Counted from the first letter of the stretch, positions 9,812-18,498 are shown. The stretch is 64,000 bases of DNA from Alphaproteobacteria bacterium (GCA_028868695.1 JAGWTZ010000001.1:1-64000); one strand, 5' to 3'. Translations and numbers: made by a program. The notes: generated by a model not told the origin, from the sequence alone.

Positions 9812-10255
9812 CTAGCGCTTCCCGCGCGTTGCATTCCCGCACACCACGGTGCCGGAGGCCACGAGATCGTTGAGCAGCGCCAGCACCGCAGCGCCCGACA
9901 TGGCGAACGGGTTGATCTGCATGGTGGCAGAATGCTTCAGCAGCACGGTGGGGTTCAACTGCCCGATTGTCACCTCGCCCATCGACCAGCTTTCAAAGCT
10001 GCGCTGCGGAATTGACTCGAAAGACAGCAGCGTCACCTCGCTGTGCCGCTTGTCAGAGGCGATGTGATTGTAGGTCTGTGAAACCTGCGCCCGCCCGCCT
10101 TCCAGAACCTGGATGAAGGCGTCTCCCGTGGAGATCAACACCCCGGTGATGCCGTTCTTCACGTTGTTCTTGCGTGAGTCTTCAAGAATGGCGCGCAAGG
10201 TGGCGGGGGCCATGGGCTTGGCCATGCGGCTGGCATAAAGGCAGCGGACGAGCAT
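9812..10255 (-). CDS. BLUF-domain blue-light sensor protein
   Basis: A 147-residue protein consisting of one BLUF (flavin-binding blue-light sensing) domain at residues 1-95 and a short C-terminal extension with no output domain. The photocycle residues are all present at the spacing seen in AppA: Tyr7, Asn31, Gln49, Trp90 and Met92. Further matches are NGITGVLIS, FIQVLEGG and SDKRHSEVTLLSF. Short BLUF proteins act by contacting a partner. The ATG overlaps the stop codon of folE (TGATG), so the two proteins are likely made together. Confident in the fold; the partner is unknown. Confidence 0.9.
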   Translation of the reverse strand: MLVRCLYASRMAKPMAPATLRAILEDSRKNNVKNGITGVLISTGDAFIQVLEGGRAQVSQTYNHIASDKRHSEVTLLSFESIPQRSFESWSMGEVTIGQLNPTVLLKHSATMQINPFAMSGAAVLALLNDLVASGTVVCGNATRGKR

Positions 10256-10950
10256 CAGGATTTCCTCGGTATCAGGGACAGGAATTCACGCCGCAAACTG
10301 GGGTTCTTCAGGAAAGAGCCGCGCATCACTGAATTGATCATCAGCGAGTCGCTCTCTTTTACACCACGCCACTGCATGCAGAAATGGTCAGCCTCCATCA
10401 CGATGGCCAGGCCGTCAGGTTTCACAAGGTCCATGAACAGGTCGGCCACCTGGGTGATGGCCTCTTCCTGGATTTGCGGCCGCGACATGATCCAGTCCGC
10501 CAGCCTGGTGTATTTGGAAAGGCCGATCAGGTTGGAATGCTGGTTCGGCATCAGCCCGATCCACAGCTTGCCCATGATCGGGCAGAGATGGTGCGAGCAG
10601 GCGCTGCGCACAGTGATCGGCCCCACGATCATCAGCTCGTTCAGGTTCGAGGCGTTGGGGAACTCGGTCAGCGATGGCGCCTTGCGGAAGCGGCCCTTGA
10701 AGATCTCGTTGATATACATCTTGGCCACGCGCCGCGCCGTGCCTTGCGTGTTGTGGTCATTCTCGACGTCGATCACAAGGCTCTCAAGAACCGCTTGCAT
10801 CTTGCCGGCCACTTCTTCCAGAAGTTGCTCATGCTCGCCCGGCTCGATGAACTCGGCGATATTGTCATTGGCGAAATAGCGCCGCCCCGCCTGTTCAAGG
10901 CGCTGGCGGATGCGTGTTGAAACCGGGTGTTTTGCTGGAGGCTTTCCCAT
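10255..10950 (-). CDS. folE: GTP cyclohydrolase I
   Basis: A 231-residue cytosolic enzyme that converts GTP to 7,8-dihydroneopterin triphosphate, the first step of folate and pterin synthesis. It shows the Zn2+-binding and active-site motif CSHHLCPIMGKLWIGL, IGLSKYTRLADW and the C-terminal HFCMQWRGVKE with its second Cys. Length is normal for FolE type I. The stop overlaps the start of the BLUF gene. The promoter region lies in the 93-base divergent gap before the glutathione peroxidase gene. Confidence 0.94.
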   Translation of the reverse strand: MGKPPAKHPVSTRIRQRLEQAGRRYFANDNIAEFIEPGEHEQLLEEVAGKMQAVLESLVIDVENDHNTQGTARRVAKMYINEIFKGRFRKAPSLTEFPNASNLNELMIVGPITVRSACSHHLCPIMGKLWIGLMPNQHSNLIGLSKYTRLADWIMSRPQIQEEAITQVADLFMDLVKPDGLAIVMEADHFCMQWRGVKESDSLMINSVMRGSFLKNPSLRREFLSLIPRKS

Positions 10951-11043
10951 GCTATGAAACTAGCAGGAAGTGGCAGCGGGAAACGAGCGCTATTTTTTGC
11001 CACCCCCCTGTGATCCATCACCCAACGCAATCGTAATGATCAA

Positions 11044-11580
11044 ATGCGCCTGCTCATTGTATTCATAGCTATGCTGGTGGGAACCATGACAGCAACAGCT
11101 GCAAGCCTTTACGATTTCACCCTCACAGGCCTGGACGGCAAACCCCTGCCGCTGGCCCAATTCAGGGGCCACCCGGTTCTGCTGGTCAACACCGCCTCGG
11201 AATGCGGCTTCACCCCGCAATATGAGGGGCTGGAAAAGCTGTGGGAGGACAACAAGGAAAAGGGCCTTGTCATCATCGGCGTGCCCTCCAATGATTTCGG
11301 CGGGCAGGAGCCGGGCACGTCAGGCGAAATCGCCACCTTCTGCAAGAAGAACTATGGCGTCTCCTTCCCCTTGGCCGACAAGGCGGTGGTGAGTGGTGAT
11401 GAGGCCATCCCGGTGTACAAATGGGCCGGCGAACAGGCGGGCTTTTTCGGCAAGCCGAAATGGAATTTCCACAAATACCTGTTCGACAGGAACGGCCAGT
11501 TCGTCGATTGGTTCGCCTCCAGCACCACCCCGGACAGCGACAAGATCCGCTACGCCATCCAGCGGCAATTGATTGAGTGA
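11044..11580 (+). CDS. Glutathione peroxidase family protein, exported
   Basis: A 178-residue thiol peroxidase with a signal peptide (MRLLIVFIAMLVGTMTATAA). The catalytic tetrad elements are visible: the peroxidatic Cys in NTASECGFTPQYEGL (Cys in place of selenocysteine), the Gln in PSNDFGGQEPG and the Trp and Asn in KWNFHKYL. It reduces hydrogen peroxide or lipid hydroperoxides, probably with thioredoxin-like rather than glutathione reductants as in most bacterial members. Export to the periplasm is predicted from the N-terminus and is less common than the cytosolic form. Confidence 0.88.
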   Translation: MRLLIVFIAMLVGTMTATAASLYDFTLTGLDGKPLPLAQFRGHPVLLVNTASECGFTPQYEGLEKLWEDNKEKGLVIIGVPSNDFGGQEPGTSGEIATFCKKNYGVSFPLADKAVVSGDEAIPVYKWAGEQAGFFGKPKWNFHKYLFDRNGQFVDWFASSTTPDSDKIRYAIQRQLIE

Positions 11581-11596
11581 TGCGAGGCTGGCGTGA

Positions 11597-11869
11597 TCAG
11601 CGCCTGTAAACTTCGCGGCGGTTGCCAATGCTCACCACGACAATGGTGATCAGCTTGTCTTGGATGCTGGCGATGATGCGGTAGTCGCCCACCCGGTATT
11701 TCCAGTATTTGCCCAGTTCAGCGCCGTGCAGGGCTTCGCCAATGTCGCGCGGGTTGTCGAGCTGCGCCAGACGGTCGGCCACGAAGCGCAAGATGCGCGC
11801 CCTGGTTTGCGGGTCCAGCCGCTTGAGGTCACGGTTGGCGTCGCTGGTGAAATCAATCTTCCAGCCCAT
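11597..11869 (-). CDS. relE: RelE/ParE-family toxin
   Basis: A 90-residue basic protein starting MGWKIDFTSDANRDLKRLDP and carrying the family signatures ILRFVADRL, LGKYWKYRVGDYRIIASI and the C-terminal IGNRREVYRR. RelE-type toxins cut mRNA in the ribosomal A site and the Arg/Tyr residues near the C-terminus fit that function. It overlaps the antitoxin gene by 17 bases, the usual arrangement for translational coupling. Confidence 0.9.
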   Translation of the reverse strand: MGWKIDFTSDANRDLKRLDPQTRARILRFVADRLAQLDNPRDIGEALHGAELGKYWKYRVGDYRIIASIQDKLITIVVVSIGNRREVYRR

Positions 11870-12077
11870 GTTCCTTCAGGATGTCTGCCAGAGGGATCAA
11901 TTCGGATTTGCCGGCGGCAACATCCGCCATGCGCTTTTCCGCCAGATAATAGTCTTCCAGGTCATCAAGCTGGTCAAGAATGGCCTGCCGGGCATAATAG
12001 GTCTTGGTCCGGCCCGTCTTGCGGGCCAGCTTCTCAAGTCGCTCTTCAATCTCGGGCGGAAGGCGGATGGCAAGCAT
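11853..12077 (-). CDS. relB: Ribbon-helix-helix antitoxin (RelB/DinJ type)
   Basis: A 74-residue protein. The N-terminus MLAIRLPPEIEERLEKLARK is a ribbon-helix-helix DNA-binding fold (beta strand LAIRLP then two helices), and the C-terminal half, DYYLAEKRMADVAAGKSELI, is the toxin-binding tail ending in a helix. The ATG at 12077 is preferred to an earlier in-frame one because GGAG lies just upstream and a palindromic operator sits immediately beyond that. Antitoxin and complex probably repress the operon through that operator. Confidence 0.88.
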   Translation of the reverse strand: MLAIRLPPEIEERLEKLARKTGRTKTYYARQAILDQLDDLEDYYLAEKRMADVAAGKSELIPLADILKEHGLED

Positions 12078-12087
12078 GGCGAACTCC

Positions 12088-12109
12088 TGTGCTATACATG
12101 TATAGCACA
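12088..12109. promoter_or_regulatory. Operator palindrome of the relBE-type operon
   Basis: A perfect 22-base palindrome made of TGTGCTATACA and its exact reverse complement, 10 bases upstream of the antitoxin ATG. The TATACA/TGTATA centre can also serve as a -10 box. Ribbon-helix-helix antitoxins typically bind such sites as paired dimers. Confidence 0.8.
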
Positions 12110-12140
12110 ACGGCCATTGCTGCACAAACCGCCTTGGGTC

Positions 12141-13352
12141 TTAAGCCACCTGCCGCGCCAGCGCGCATTGCATCCACAGCGCGTTGAGCGATTTCAAGAG
12201 ATGCGCGATGTCGGCTTCAGTATGGCAGGGCTGCGGCGTGATGCGCAGCCGTTCCTTGCCGCGGGCCACGGTGGGATAGTTGATCGGCTGGATATAGATG
12301 CCGTCATGCTCCAGCAGATAATCGCTGATCCACTTGCACTTGGCGGCATCGCCCACCATCACCGGAACGATATGCGATGGGTTGGGCAGATAGGGAATGC
12401 CCATGCGGGTGAGGCCCTCGCGCACCTGCTTGACGCGGGCGTGAAGCTGCTCGCGCTCCGCCTGGCTTTGCTTCAGGTGCTGGATGGCGGCGCGTGCGCC
12501 AGCCGCCACCGAAGGCGGCAAGGCAGATGAGAAAATGAAGCCCGAGGCAAAGCTGCGCACATAGTCAATCAGCGCGGCCGAGCCGGTGATATATCCGCCC
12601 ACCACGCCAAAGGCCTTGGCCAGCGTGCCTTCAATCACGTCAATGCGGCCCATCAGGCCAAGCTGTTCGGCAAGGCCGCCGCCGCGCTTGCCGTAAAGGC
12701 CAACGCCATGCACTTCATCAAGATAGGTCAGCGCGCCATATTTCTCGGCCAGCGCCACGATCTCTGCAACCTTCCCGAAATCGCCATCCATGGAATAGAC
12801 CGATTCAAACGCGATGATCACCGGCCTTGGGCCGGCGGCCTTGAGATGTGCCTCAAGGTCGGCCATGTCATTGTGCTTGAAGATGATCTTCTCGGCCTTG
12901 GAATGGCGGATGCCCTCGATCATCGAGGCATGGTTGCCCGCATCCGAAAGCACCAAGCAGTTGGGCAGGCCCGCGGCCAGGGTCGAAAGCGTCGTCCAGT
13001 TCGACATGTAGCCGGAGTTGAAAAGCAGGGCCGCTTCCTTGCCATGCAGGTCGGCCAGTTCGGCCTCGAGCAGCACGTGATAATGGTTGGTGCCGGAGAT
13101 GTTGCGCGTGCCGCCGGCCCCTGCGCCGCAGCGGTCCAGCGCCTCATGCATGGCGGCCAGAACCTTGGGGTTCTGCCCCATGTTCAAATAGTCATTGGAG
13201 CACCAGACGGTGACAGGCTTCTGCTCGCCATTCACATGGCGCGTGGCCTTGGGAAACTGGCCCACATGCCGCTCAAGGTCCATGAACACCCGGTAGCGGC
13301 CCTCTTTTTTCAGGCCTTCCAGCTTGTCATTGAAAAATGCGTCGAAATTCAT
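12141..13352 (-). CDS. hemA: 5-aminolevulinate synthase
   Basis: A 403-residue pyridoxal-phosphate enzyme of the alpha-oxoamine synthase family that condenses glycine with succinyl-CoA to 5-aminolevulinate, the committed step of haem, vitamin B12 and related tetrapyrroles in alphaproteobacteria. It shows the Schiff-base Lys246 in [15 protein letters not shown], the Asp in [29 protein letters not shown] and [16 protein letters not shown]. Length matches the Rhodobacter enzyme. It lies directly next to a locus requiring very large amounts of haem, and 21 bases downstream of the Sel1/ankyrin gene stop, so it could be on the same transcript as the ccm operon. Confidence 0.95.
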   Translation of the reverse strand: MNFDAFFNDKLEGLKKEGRYRVFMDLERHVGQFPKATRHVNGEQKPVTVWCSNDYLNMGQNPKVLAAMHEALDRCGAGAGGTRNISGTNHYHVLLEAELADLHGKEAALLFNSGYMSNWTTLSTLAAGLPNCLVLSDAGNHASMIEGIRHSKAEKIIFKHNDMADLEAHLKAAGPRPVIIAFESVYSMDGDFGKVAEIVALAEKYGALTYLDEVHGVGLYGKRGGGLAEQLGLMGRIDVIEGTLAKAFGVVGGYITGSAALIDYVRSFASGFIFSSALPPSVAAGARAAIQHLKQSQAEREQLHARVKQVREGLTRMGIPYLPNPSHIVPVMVGDAAKCKWISDYLLEHDGIYIQPINYPTVARGKERLRITPQPCHTEADIAHLLKSLNALWMQCALARQVA

Positions 13353-13373
13353 GTCACCCTTCTTCCGGCAAAC

Positions 13374-14726
13374 TCACTCCGCCGCCTTGATTTGTGTCAA
13401 ACCCAGGCGAAGGCCAAGCTTGATGGGCGTATCCCCCGCCAGGTTCTTGGCATTGGGGTTGGCGCCCGAATCGGCCAATTTTTGCGCTGCACCACCTTGC
13501 AAAGCCCTGACAGCATACATCAGGGCGGTGTCGCCGCCCGCGTCCTTTTCGTCCAAAGCGGGCTTTGAGTCCAGCAATGTTGCAATGCACCCAACGCAGC
13601 CCGAGGCTGCAGAAAGCATGAGTGGCGTCACGTTACGTGTTGTTTTGATGGCAGAATTTACACTTTTTGAAAGAATGAAGCGGAACGCCATTTCCTGCCC
13701 CGCCAGCGCGGCACTATGAAGCGGCGCGAAGCCGTCCTTGTCCGGCAGGGCAAGGTTGGCCCCTTGGTCGGCAAGCCAGCCCAGCAGCGCCACATCGCCC
13801 CGCGCTGCGGCATACCAGGCGGCACTGCGCCCTTGCGCGTCCACCCCATTCAGGTCCTTGCCGGCAAAAACTCGCTTCAGGCTGGCCCAATCCGCGCAAG
13901 CCCGCGCCGCCAGAACAGCGGGCGGTGCCGCCCCCGCCCCAAGGTCAGCCCCCGCCTTGGCCAGCTCGGCCAGTTTCGCGCCGTCGCAATTGGCTGCGGC
14001 CAGCCCCGCCGCCGTCAGCCCGCGCTTGTCCTGGATGGAAAGGTCAGGCTTGGTGGCCAGTGCGGCGGCCAGAACTTCCGGCTTGTCTTGCGCCAGGGCC
14101 AGCATCACACCGCTGCGCCCCAACCCGTCCACCGCGGCAGCGCCTTGCGCCGTGGCGCCAATGCCCGCCGTGTCACCCAGCCGTGCTGAAATCAGCGCCG
14201 CCTCACCAGGCGTGGCGGCGGCCAAGGCTTTCAGCGCCGCCTTGTCCTGATGTGCGGCGGCAATTTCAAACCAGCCGGGCTGGCCCTTGGGGCGCTCCGG
14301 CAAATGTGCATAGTCAATGCTGCCTTCCGGTAGGGCCGCGCTTTCGCCCGCCTTGAGCCCCGCCTTCTTTTCGGTGGGCGCCACGCTCACGCCCAGCCGC
14401 GCCAGAACGGCCTTGGCATTTTCATTGCCGGCCGCCGCCGCGCGTTCATACCAGCTGCGCGCCTCGGTGAGGTTCTGCTCGGTGCCAAGCCCCAGCCGGT
14501 AGGCATTGCCCAGTTTCACCATGGCAGGCGCGTCGCCCTGCTGTGCCGCCTTGAGCAGCAGGCCAAAGGCTTCCTTGTATTTGCGCTTGACCAGCAGGAA
14601 ATCCGCCGCCGCCACGGCGCTGGGCGGCGCATCGGGCGAAGGTGCCGCGGGCTTTTGCGCCGCCAGCGCCGGCCCGGCGATGAGAACGGAAACGAGAAGC
14701 GAAAGGATCAATCTAGGCTGTGCCAT
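13374..14726 (-). CDS. Exported Sel1/ankyrin-repeat protein of the cytochrome locus
   Basis: A 450-residue protein with a signal peptide (residues 1-23, cleaved after ALAA), two Sel1-type units at about 45-110 (FGLLLKAAQQGDAPAMVKLG and NLTEARSWYERAAAAGNENA), a linker, then at least six ankyrin repeats in about 150-450, such as DGFAPLHSAALAGQEMAFRF, NVTPLMLSAASGCVGCIATL and GGDTALMYAVRALQGGAAQK. It has no haem motif. The gene starts 14 bases inside the end of the Fe-S/FAD reductase gene, so they are co-translated. A periplasmic assembly scaffold or chaperone for the cytochromes is a reasonable inference, not shown. Confidence 0.78.
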   Translation of the reverse strand: MAQPRLILSLLVSVLIAGPALAAQKPAAPSPDAPPSAVAAADFLLVKRKYKEAFGLLLKAAQQGDAPAMVKLGNAYRLGLGTEQNLTEARSWYERAAAAGNENAKAVLARLGVSVAPTEKKAGLKAGESAALPEGSIDYAHLPERPKGQPGWFEIAAAHQDKAALKALAAATPGEAALISARLGDTAGIGATAQGAAAVDGLGRSGVMLALAQDKPEVLAAALATKPDLSIQDKRGLTAAGLAAANCDGAKLAELAKAGADLGAGAAPPAVLAARACADWASLKRVFAGKDLNGVDAQGRSAAWYAAARGDVALLGWLADQGANLALPDKDGFAPLHSAALAGQEMAFRFILSKSVNSAIKTTRNVTPLMLSAASGCVGCIATLLDSKPALDEKDAGGDTALMYAVRALQGGAAQKLADSGANPNAKNLAGDTPIKLGLRLGLTQIKAAE

Positions 14727-16008
14727 ATTTGGTATCCATTGTTATCCCGATCGACTTCAGAAACTCGGTTGGCAAAATGCCGCCCGCGCACACAATCACC
14801 GCCTCATTGGCAATGGTCTGCACCTGGCCGTCAAAGGCCAGGTCCAGGCTCTTCTCGCCAATGGTCTTGACGGTGGATTTGAGCCGCACCGTCAGCCGCC
14901 CGCTGGCCTGCTGTGCCGCCACTTTTTCCCGGTTCTTGCTCTTGGCGCGGCCAAAGGCCTCCGACCGGTAGGAGAGGGTGACCGTGGTGCCCGGCTGCTC
15001 GGCAATCGAGGTTGCCGCTTCCAGCGCCGAGTCGCCGCCGCCCACCACCAGCACATGCATGCCCTTGTATTGCTCGGGGTCGATCAGCTGATACACCACC
15101 TTTTTCTGGTCTTCGCCCGCCACGCCAAGCTGGCGCGGCGTGCCGCGCCGCCCGATGGCCAGAAGCAGCGCGCGGCATTTGCGCTGGGCAACGGTGGAAT
15201 GCACCTCGAAGCCATCGCCCGCCGCCACAACCTTCTCCACCCGCTCGCGGTAGCTGATCTGCAGCTGCTGCTCGCCCTCGATCTTCTTCCAGAATTCCAG
15301 CAGCGTCTCCTTGGAAACTTCGCGGAAATTGGTTTGCCCCACGATGGGCAGCTTCGCCGGCGCCGTCATCACCACCTTGCCGCGCGGATATTTGAACACC
15401 GTGCCGCCAAGGTCATCCTGCTCCAGCACCAGATAGGAAAGCCCCGCCTGCTTGGCGGCCAGTGCTGCTGAAAAGCCAGCCGGCCCCGCGCCGATGATGA
15501 TCACATCAAGCCTGTCTTGTTGCCCAAGGCCCGGCAGCTTCCTGATGTTTTCCACCGCCTGCTTGCCTTGCTCCACGGCGTTGCGGATCAGGCCCATGCC
15601 GCCCAGCTCGCCTGCAATGAACACGCCCGGCACGTTGGTCTGGAAATCGGGGCCCACCAGCGGCAAATCCACGCCGCGCGTGGCGGTGCCGAAAACCAGG
15701 TCAATGGCGTCCATCGGGCAGGCGGTCTTGCAGGCGCCATGGCCGATGCAATGGGTGGGCTCGATCAGGCTCACCTTGCCATTGATGATGCCCAGCACAT
15801 GGTTCTCCGGGCAGGCCCGCACGCAGGTGCCGCAGCCGATGCACACATCAGGGTCCACCGATGGGTGCAGCGAGGCAGGTTCCGTCAGCCCCGCCTCAAC
15901 AGCGGCGGTCTGCACCGCAAGGCTGGTGCTCTCGGTCTGGCGCTGCCATTTGAAATAGTAATACAGCACGCCGGCCATCATGAAGAAATATGGCCAATAA
16001 TAGAGCAT
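14713..16008 (-). CDS. Membrane-anchored ferredoxin-type Fe-S / FAD pyridine-nucleotide oxidoreductase
   Basis: A 431-residue protein with an N-terminal membrane helix (residues 3-19, YYWPYFFMMAGVLYYYF). A ferredoxin-like domain follows with Cys56, 59, 62 and 66 (CIGCGTCVRACP), and a second motif in which the second Cys is replaced by His90 (C87, H90, C93, C97). From about residue 168 comes a thioredoxin-reductase-like flavoprotein: GAGPAG for FAD, VVGGGDSALEAA for NAD(P)H, and AVIVCAGGILPTEF. It probably exchanges electrons between NAD(P)H or ferredoxin and a membrane partner. It follows ccmI by 18 bases and overlaps the Sel1/ankyrin gene. The direction of electron flow is not known. Confidence 0.82.
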   Translation of the reverse strand: MLYYWPYFFMMAGVLYYYFKWQRQTESTSLAVQTAAVEAGLTEPASLHPSVDPDVCIGCGTCVRACPENHVLGIINGKVSLIEPTHCIGHGACKTACPMDAIDLVFGTATRGVDLPLVGPDFQTNVPGVFIAGELGGMGLIRNAVEQGKQAVENIRKLPGLGQQDRLDVIIIGAGPAGFSAALAAKQAGLSYLVLEQDDLGGTVFKYPRGKVVMTAPAKLPIVGQTNFREVSKETLLEFWKKIEGEQQLQISYRERVEKVVAAGDGFEVHSTVAQRKCRALLLAIGRRGTPRQLGVAGEDQKKVVYQLIDPEQYKGMHVLVVGGGDSALEAATSIAEQPGTTVTLSYRSEAFGRAKSKNREKVAAQQASGRLTVRLKSTVKTIGEKSLDLAFDGQVQTIANEAVIVCAGGILPTEFLKSIGITMDTKYGTA

Positions 16009-16026
16009 GGCTCAGGCGCCCGTCAC

Positions 16027-17523
16027 TCAGTTGAGCCCAAGGTCGCCAGCCGCGGCTTTCAGCTTGTCCTGCGCCGCGGCATCGCCATCAAAGGCTTTCA
16101 GCGCGTCGGCATAGGCGGCCTTGGCCTTGTCGGTGTCTTTGAGCACCTGATAGGCCCGCATCAGGCGCGTCCAGCCGTCCGCGTCCTTCGGGTTGGCCTT
16201 CAGCCGGTCAGCCAGCTTCTGCACCATGCCGAGGATCATCGCCTGCTGGTCGGCGGAAATCTGCGGCGCGGCCGAACCATCGGCCGGGGCAGGGGCAGCA
16301 GCGGCTGCGCCAGCGCCAGCACCAGCCGCCTGCTTGGCGGTCGCCTCTTGCGCCACTTGCTTCAGGCCGTCTTGCGTGGCCTTGTCATCCTTGAAGATGT
16401 CCAGCGCCTTGGCCAGCGCTTCGTCAGCGCCCTTTTGGTCTCCGGTCACGATCAGCGAGCGGATCATCATCGCCCAGCCGTCGCGGTCCTTGGGGTTGGC
16501 CTGAAGCTTGGCCGCCAGCTGCGCGATCATGCCGGAAACCATGGCGTTCTTTTCACCCTGGCCGATCTGCTTTTCGGCAGGCGCGGCGGCTGCGGCCCCG
16601 GCGTTGAGCTGCGCGCTCACATCCTTGCCCAAGGCCTTGGCCAGGTCAGCGGCCCGGGCCTTCACGTCATCGCGCCAGCCGGCATCGGCGGGGGCGTCGG
16701 CCAGCAGCGCCAGCCAGCGGTCCAGTGCGCCTTGCTGGTCGCCCGATTGCTCATGGCCCAGCGCGTCATAGAAGCGGGCGCGCAAGTCCTTGGGCTGCTT
16801 GGCCAGCACGTCGTTGATCAAGTCCTGCGCCTTGGGCGTCACCGTGCCTTGCGCCGCCTGCACGATGGATTCCGCCATCGCCGACTTGTAGTCCACATTG
16901 TTGGGGTCAATCGCCAGCGCCTTGCCATAGGCGTCAACCGACTCCTGGTATTTCTGCGTGTTGAACAGCGCCCAGCCCAGCGTGCGCCAGCCTTCGGCGT
17001 TGCCCGGGTCGGCCTTCAGCTTGTCCTTGAGCTTGGCGATCACCGCATCCACCTGCGCCTGCGTGGCGGGCTGCTGGCCCGCAGCGGCATTTTGATCCGA
17101 AGCCTGCTGCTGCGCGGAGGCCTGCGGCGTGGCCTGCTGTGCGGCGGCTGCCTGCGGGGCCGGCGTGGCCGAAGGCATGTTCGGGCTGCCCATGTAGCCA
17201 TAGAGATTGACGCCCCCGAGAATGACGAGGCCCGCCGAAGCCACCAGCGCCAGCGTGCGCCAGCCGTTTGAGATGGGCCTTGCCGCCACGCTGTCGCGCT
17301 GCAGGGCGTCGATGCGGCGGTTGATCTCGGCCTTGGCGGCCTGCGCTTCCGGCGCGTTGATCACGCCGGCTTCCATGTCACGCTCCACCTCTTTGATCTG
17401 GTCTTGATACACCGCCGATTCCTGCGCCGTGCCGCCCGCCTGCTCATAGCGGCGGATCAGCGGAATCGAGATGGCCACGGCAGCGGCGCTGCACAGCATG
17501 GTGGAGAGAAGCCAAAAGTTCAT
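16027..17523 (-). CDS. ccmI: Cytochrome c maturation protein CcmI
   Basis: A 498-residue apocytochrome-binding protein of the Ccm haem lyase complex. Two membrane helices (about residues 2-20 and 88-107) flank a cytoplasmic segment rich in heptads (YQDQIKEVERDMEAGVI), and a periplasmic TPR domain follows, with units such as AEGWRTLGWALFNTQKYQES and DRDGWAMMIRSLIVTGDQKG. Ala/Gln-rich linkers at about 120-155 and 410-440 make it longer than typical CcmI. It starts 4 bases after the ccmH stop. TPRs bind the C-terminus of apocytochromes before haem attachment. Confidence 0.88.
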   Translation of the reverse strand: MNFWLLSTMLCSAAAVAISIPLIRRYEQAGGTAQESAVYQDQIKEVERDMEAGVINAPEAQAAKAEINRRIDALQRDSVAARPISNGWRTLALVASAGLVILGGVNLYGYMGSPNMPSATPAPQAAAAQQATPQASAQQQASDQNAAAGQQPATQAQVDAVIAKLKDKLKADPGNAEGWRTLGWALFNTQKYQESVDAYGKALAIDPNNVDYKSAMAESIVQAAQGTVTPKAQDLINDVLAKQPKDLRARFYDALGHEQSGDQQGALDRWLALLADAPADAGWRDDVKARAADLAKALGKDVSAQLNAGAAAAAPAEKQIGQGEKNAMVSGMIAQLAAKLQANPKDRDGWAMMIRSLIVTGDQKGADEALAKALDIFKDDKATQDGLKQVAQEATAKQAAGAGAGAAAAAPAPADGSAAPQISADQQAMILGMVQKLADRLKANPKDADGWTRLMRAYQVLKDTDKAKAAYADALKAFDGDAAAQDKLKAAAGDLGLN

Positions 17524-17527
17524 CAGG

Positions 17528-17962
17528 TCAGTCTTCCTTGAGAATGTCGTTGGTTGTTTCGCCCTCTTCGGGTGCGGGCTGCTGGCGCAAATAGGCATAG
17601 GCCGCGCCCAGCCCCGCCAGCATCAGCAGGAAGGGCAGCAGCCACAGCAGCGCCGTATCCGCCTGGAAGGGCGGCTTCAGCAGCACATAATTGCCATAGC
17701 GCTTCACCACATAGGCCATCACCTGCTCATTGCTGTCGCCTGCCGTCAGCCGCTCGCGCACGATGACGCGCAGGTCCTTGGCCAGCGACGCGTTGGAATC
17801 ATCGATGGATTGGTTCTGGCAAACCAGGCAGCGCAGGTTCTGGCTGATCTCGCGCGCCCGTGCTTCCAGCGCCGGGTCGGCCAGCATTTCATCGGGCATC
17901 ACCGCATGCGCAAGGCCAGAGCCCAGAATGAGGAACAGGGCAAACAGCAGCTTCCGCATCAT
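17528..17962 (-). CDS. ccmH: Cytochrome c maturation protein CcmH
   Basis: A 144-residue periplasmic thiol-disulfide protein with a signal peptide (ends HAV), the redox motif RCLVCQNQSIDDSNA and one C-terminal membrane anchor (TALLWLLPFLLMLAGLGAAY). It reduces the CXXCH cysteines of apocytochromes or resolves mixed disulfides with CcmG. The start overlaps the ccmG stop by 4 bases (ATGA). A second ATG one codon downstream is equally possible. Confidence 0.93.
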   Translation of the reverse strand: MMRKLLFALFLILGSGLAHAVMPDEMLADPALEARAREISQNLRCLVCQNQSIDDSNASLAKDLRVIVRERLTAGDSNEQVMAYVVKRYGNYVLLKPPFQADTALLWLLPFLLMLAGLGAAYAYLRQQPAPEEGETTNDILKED

Positions 17963-18498
17963 GACGCGCCCGATTCCTTGATCAGCGGCTCGATCTGCTT
18001 GTCCCAGATTTCCGGCGTCAGCGGCCCCGGCACGCGCAGCCGCACCTTGCCTTGCTTGTCCACCACAAAGGTTTCCGGAGCACCCGAAACCCCAAGGTCA
18101 ATCGCCGTGCGCCCGCCCTGGTCGGTGCCGATCTGCGCATAGGGGTTGCCATAGGTGGCGAGATACTGGTTAGCGTCATCCGCCGTGTCTTTCCAGTCAA
18201 TGCCCACGAGGTTGAAGCGCGCATCCTTGCTCACCCGCATCAGCAGCGGGTGTTCATAGCGGCAGGAAACGCACCATGAGCCAAACACATTGACCAGCGT
18301 CAGCTTGCCACCCTTCATCGCCTCGCTGGAGAGGTTCGGCTGGCCCGGCGCCAGCGGCGGCAGGTCAAAGGCGGGCAAGGGCTGGTTCAGCAGTGTCGAG
18401 GGCAGAACCTTCGGGTCGCGGTTCAGGCCCACAAACAGCACCACGCCCATCACCGCAAACAGGCCAACGGGCAAAAGGGTCGAAAGCCGCAATCTCAT
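17959..18498 (-). CDS. ccmG: Thiol:disulfide interchange protein CcmG (DsbE)
   Basis: A 179-residue thioredoxin-fold protein tethered by one N-terminal membrane helix (LSTLLPVGLFAVMGVVLFVG). The active site is GSWCVSCRYEHP, and the cis-Pro loop region GVSGAPETFVVD marks the CcmG/TlpA group. It supplies reducing power to apocytochrome cysteines in the periplasm. The start at 18498 is chosen because its ATG overlaps the ccmF stop (ATGA); earlier in-frame codons would run into ccmF and lack a membrane segment. Confidence 0.93.
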   Translation of the reverse strand: MRLRLSTLLPVGLFAVMGVVLFVGLNRDPKVLPSTLLNQPLPAFDLPPLAPGQPNLSSEAMKGGKLTLVNVFGSWCVSCRYEHPLLMRVSKDARFNLVGIDWKDTADDANQYLATYGNPYAQIGTDQGGRTAIDLGVSGAPETFVVDKQGKVRLRVPGPLTPEIWDKQIEPLIKESGAS

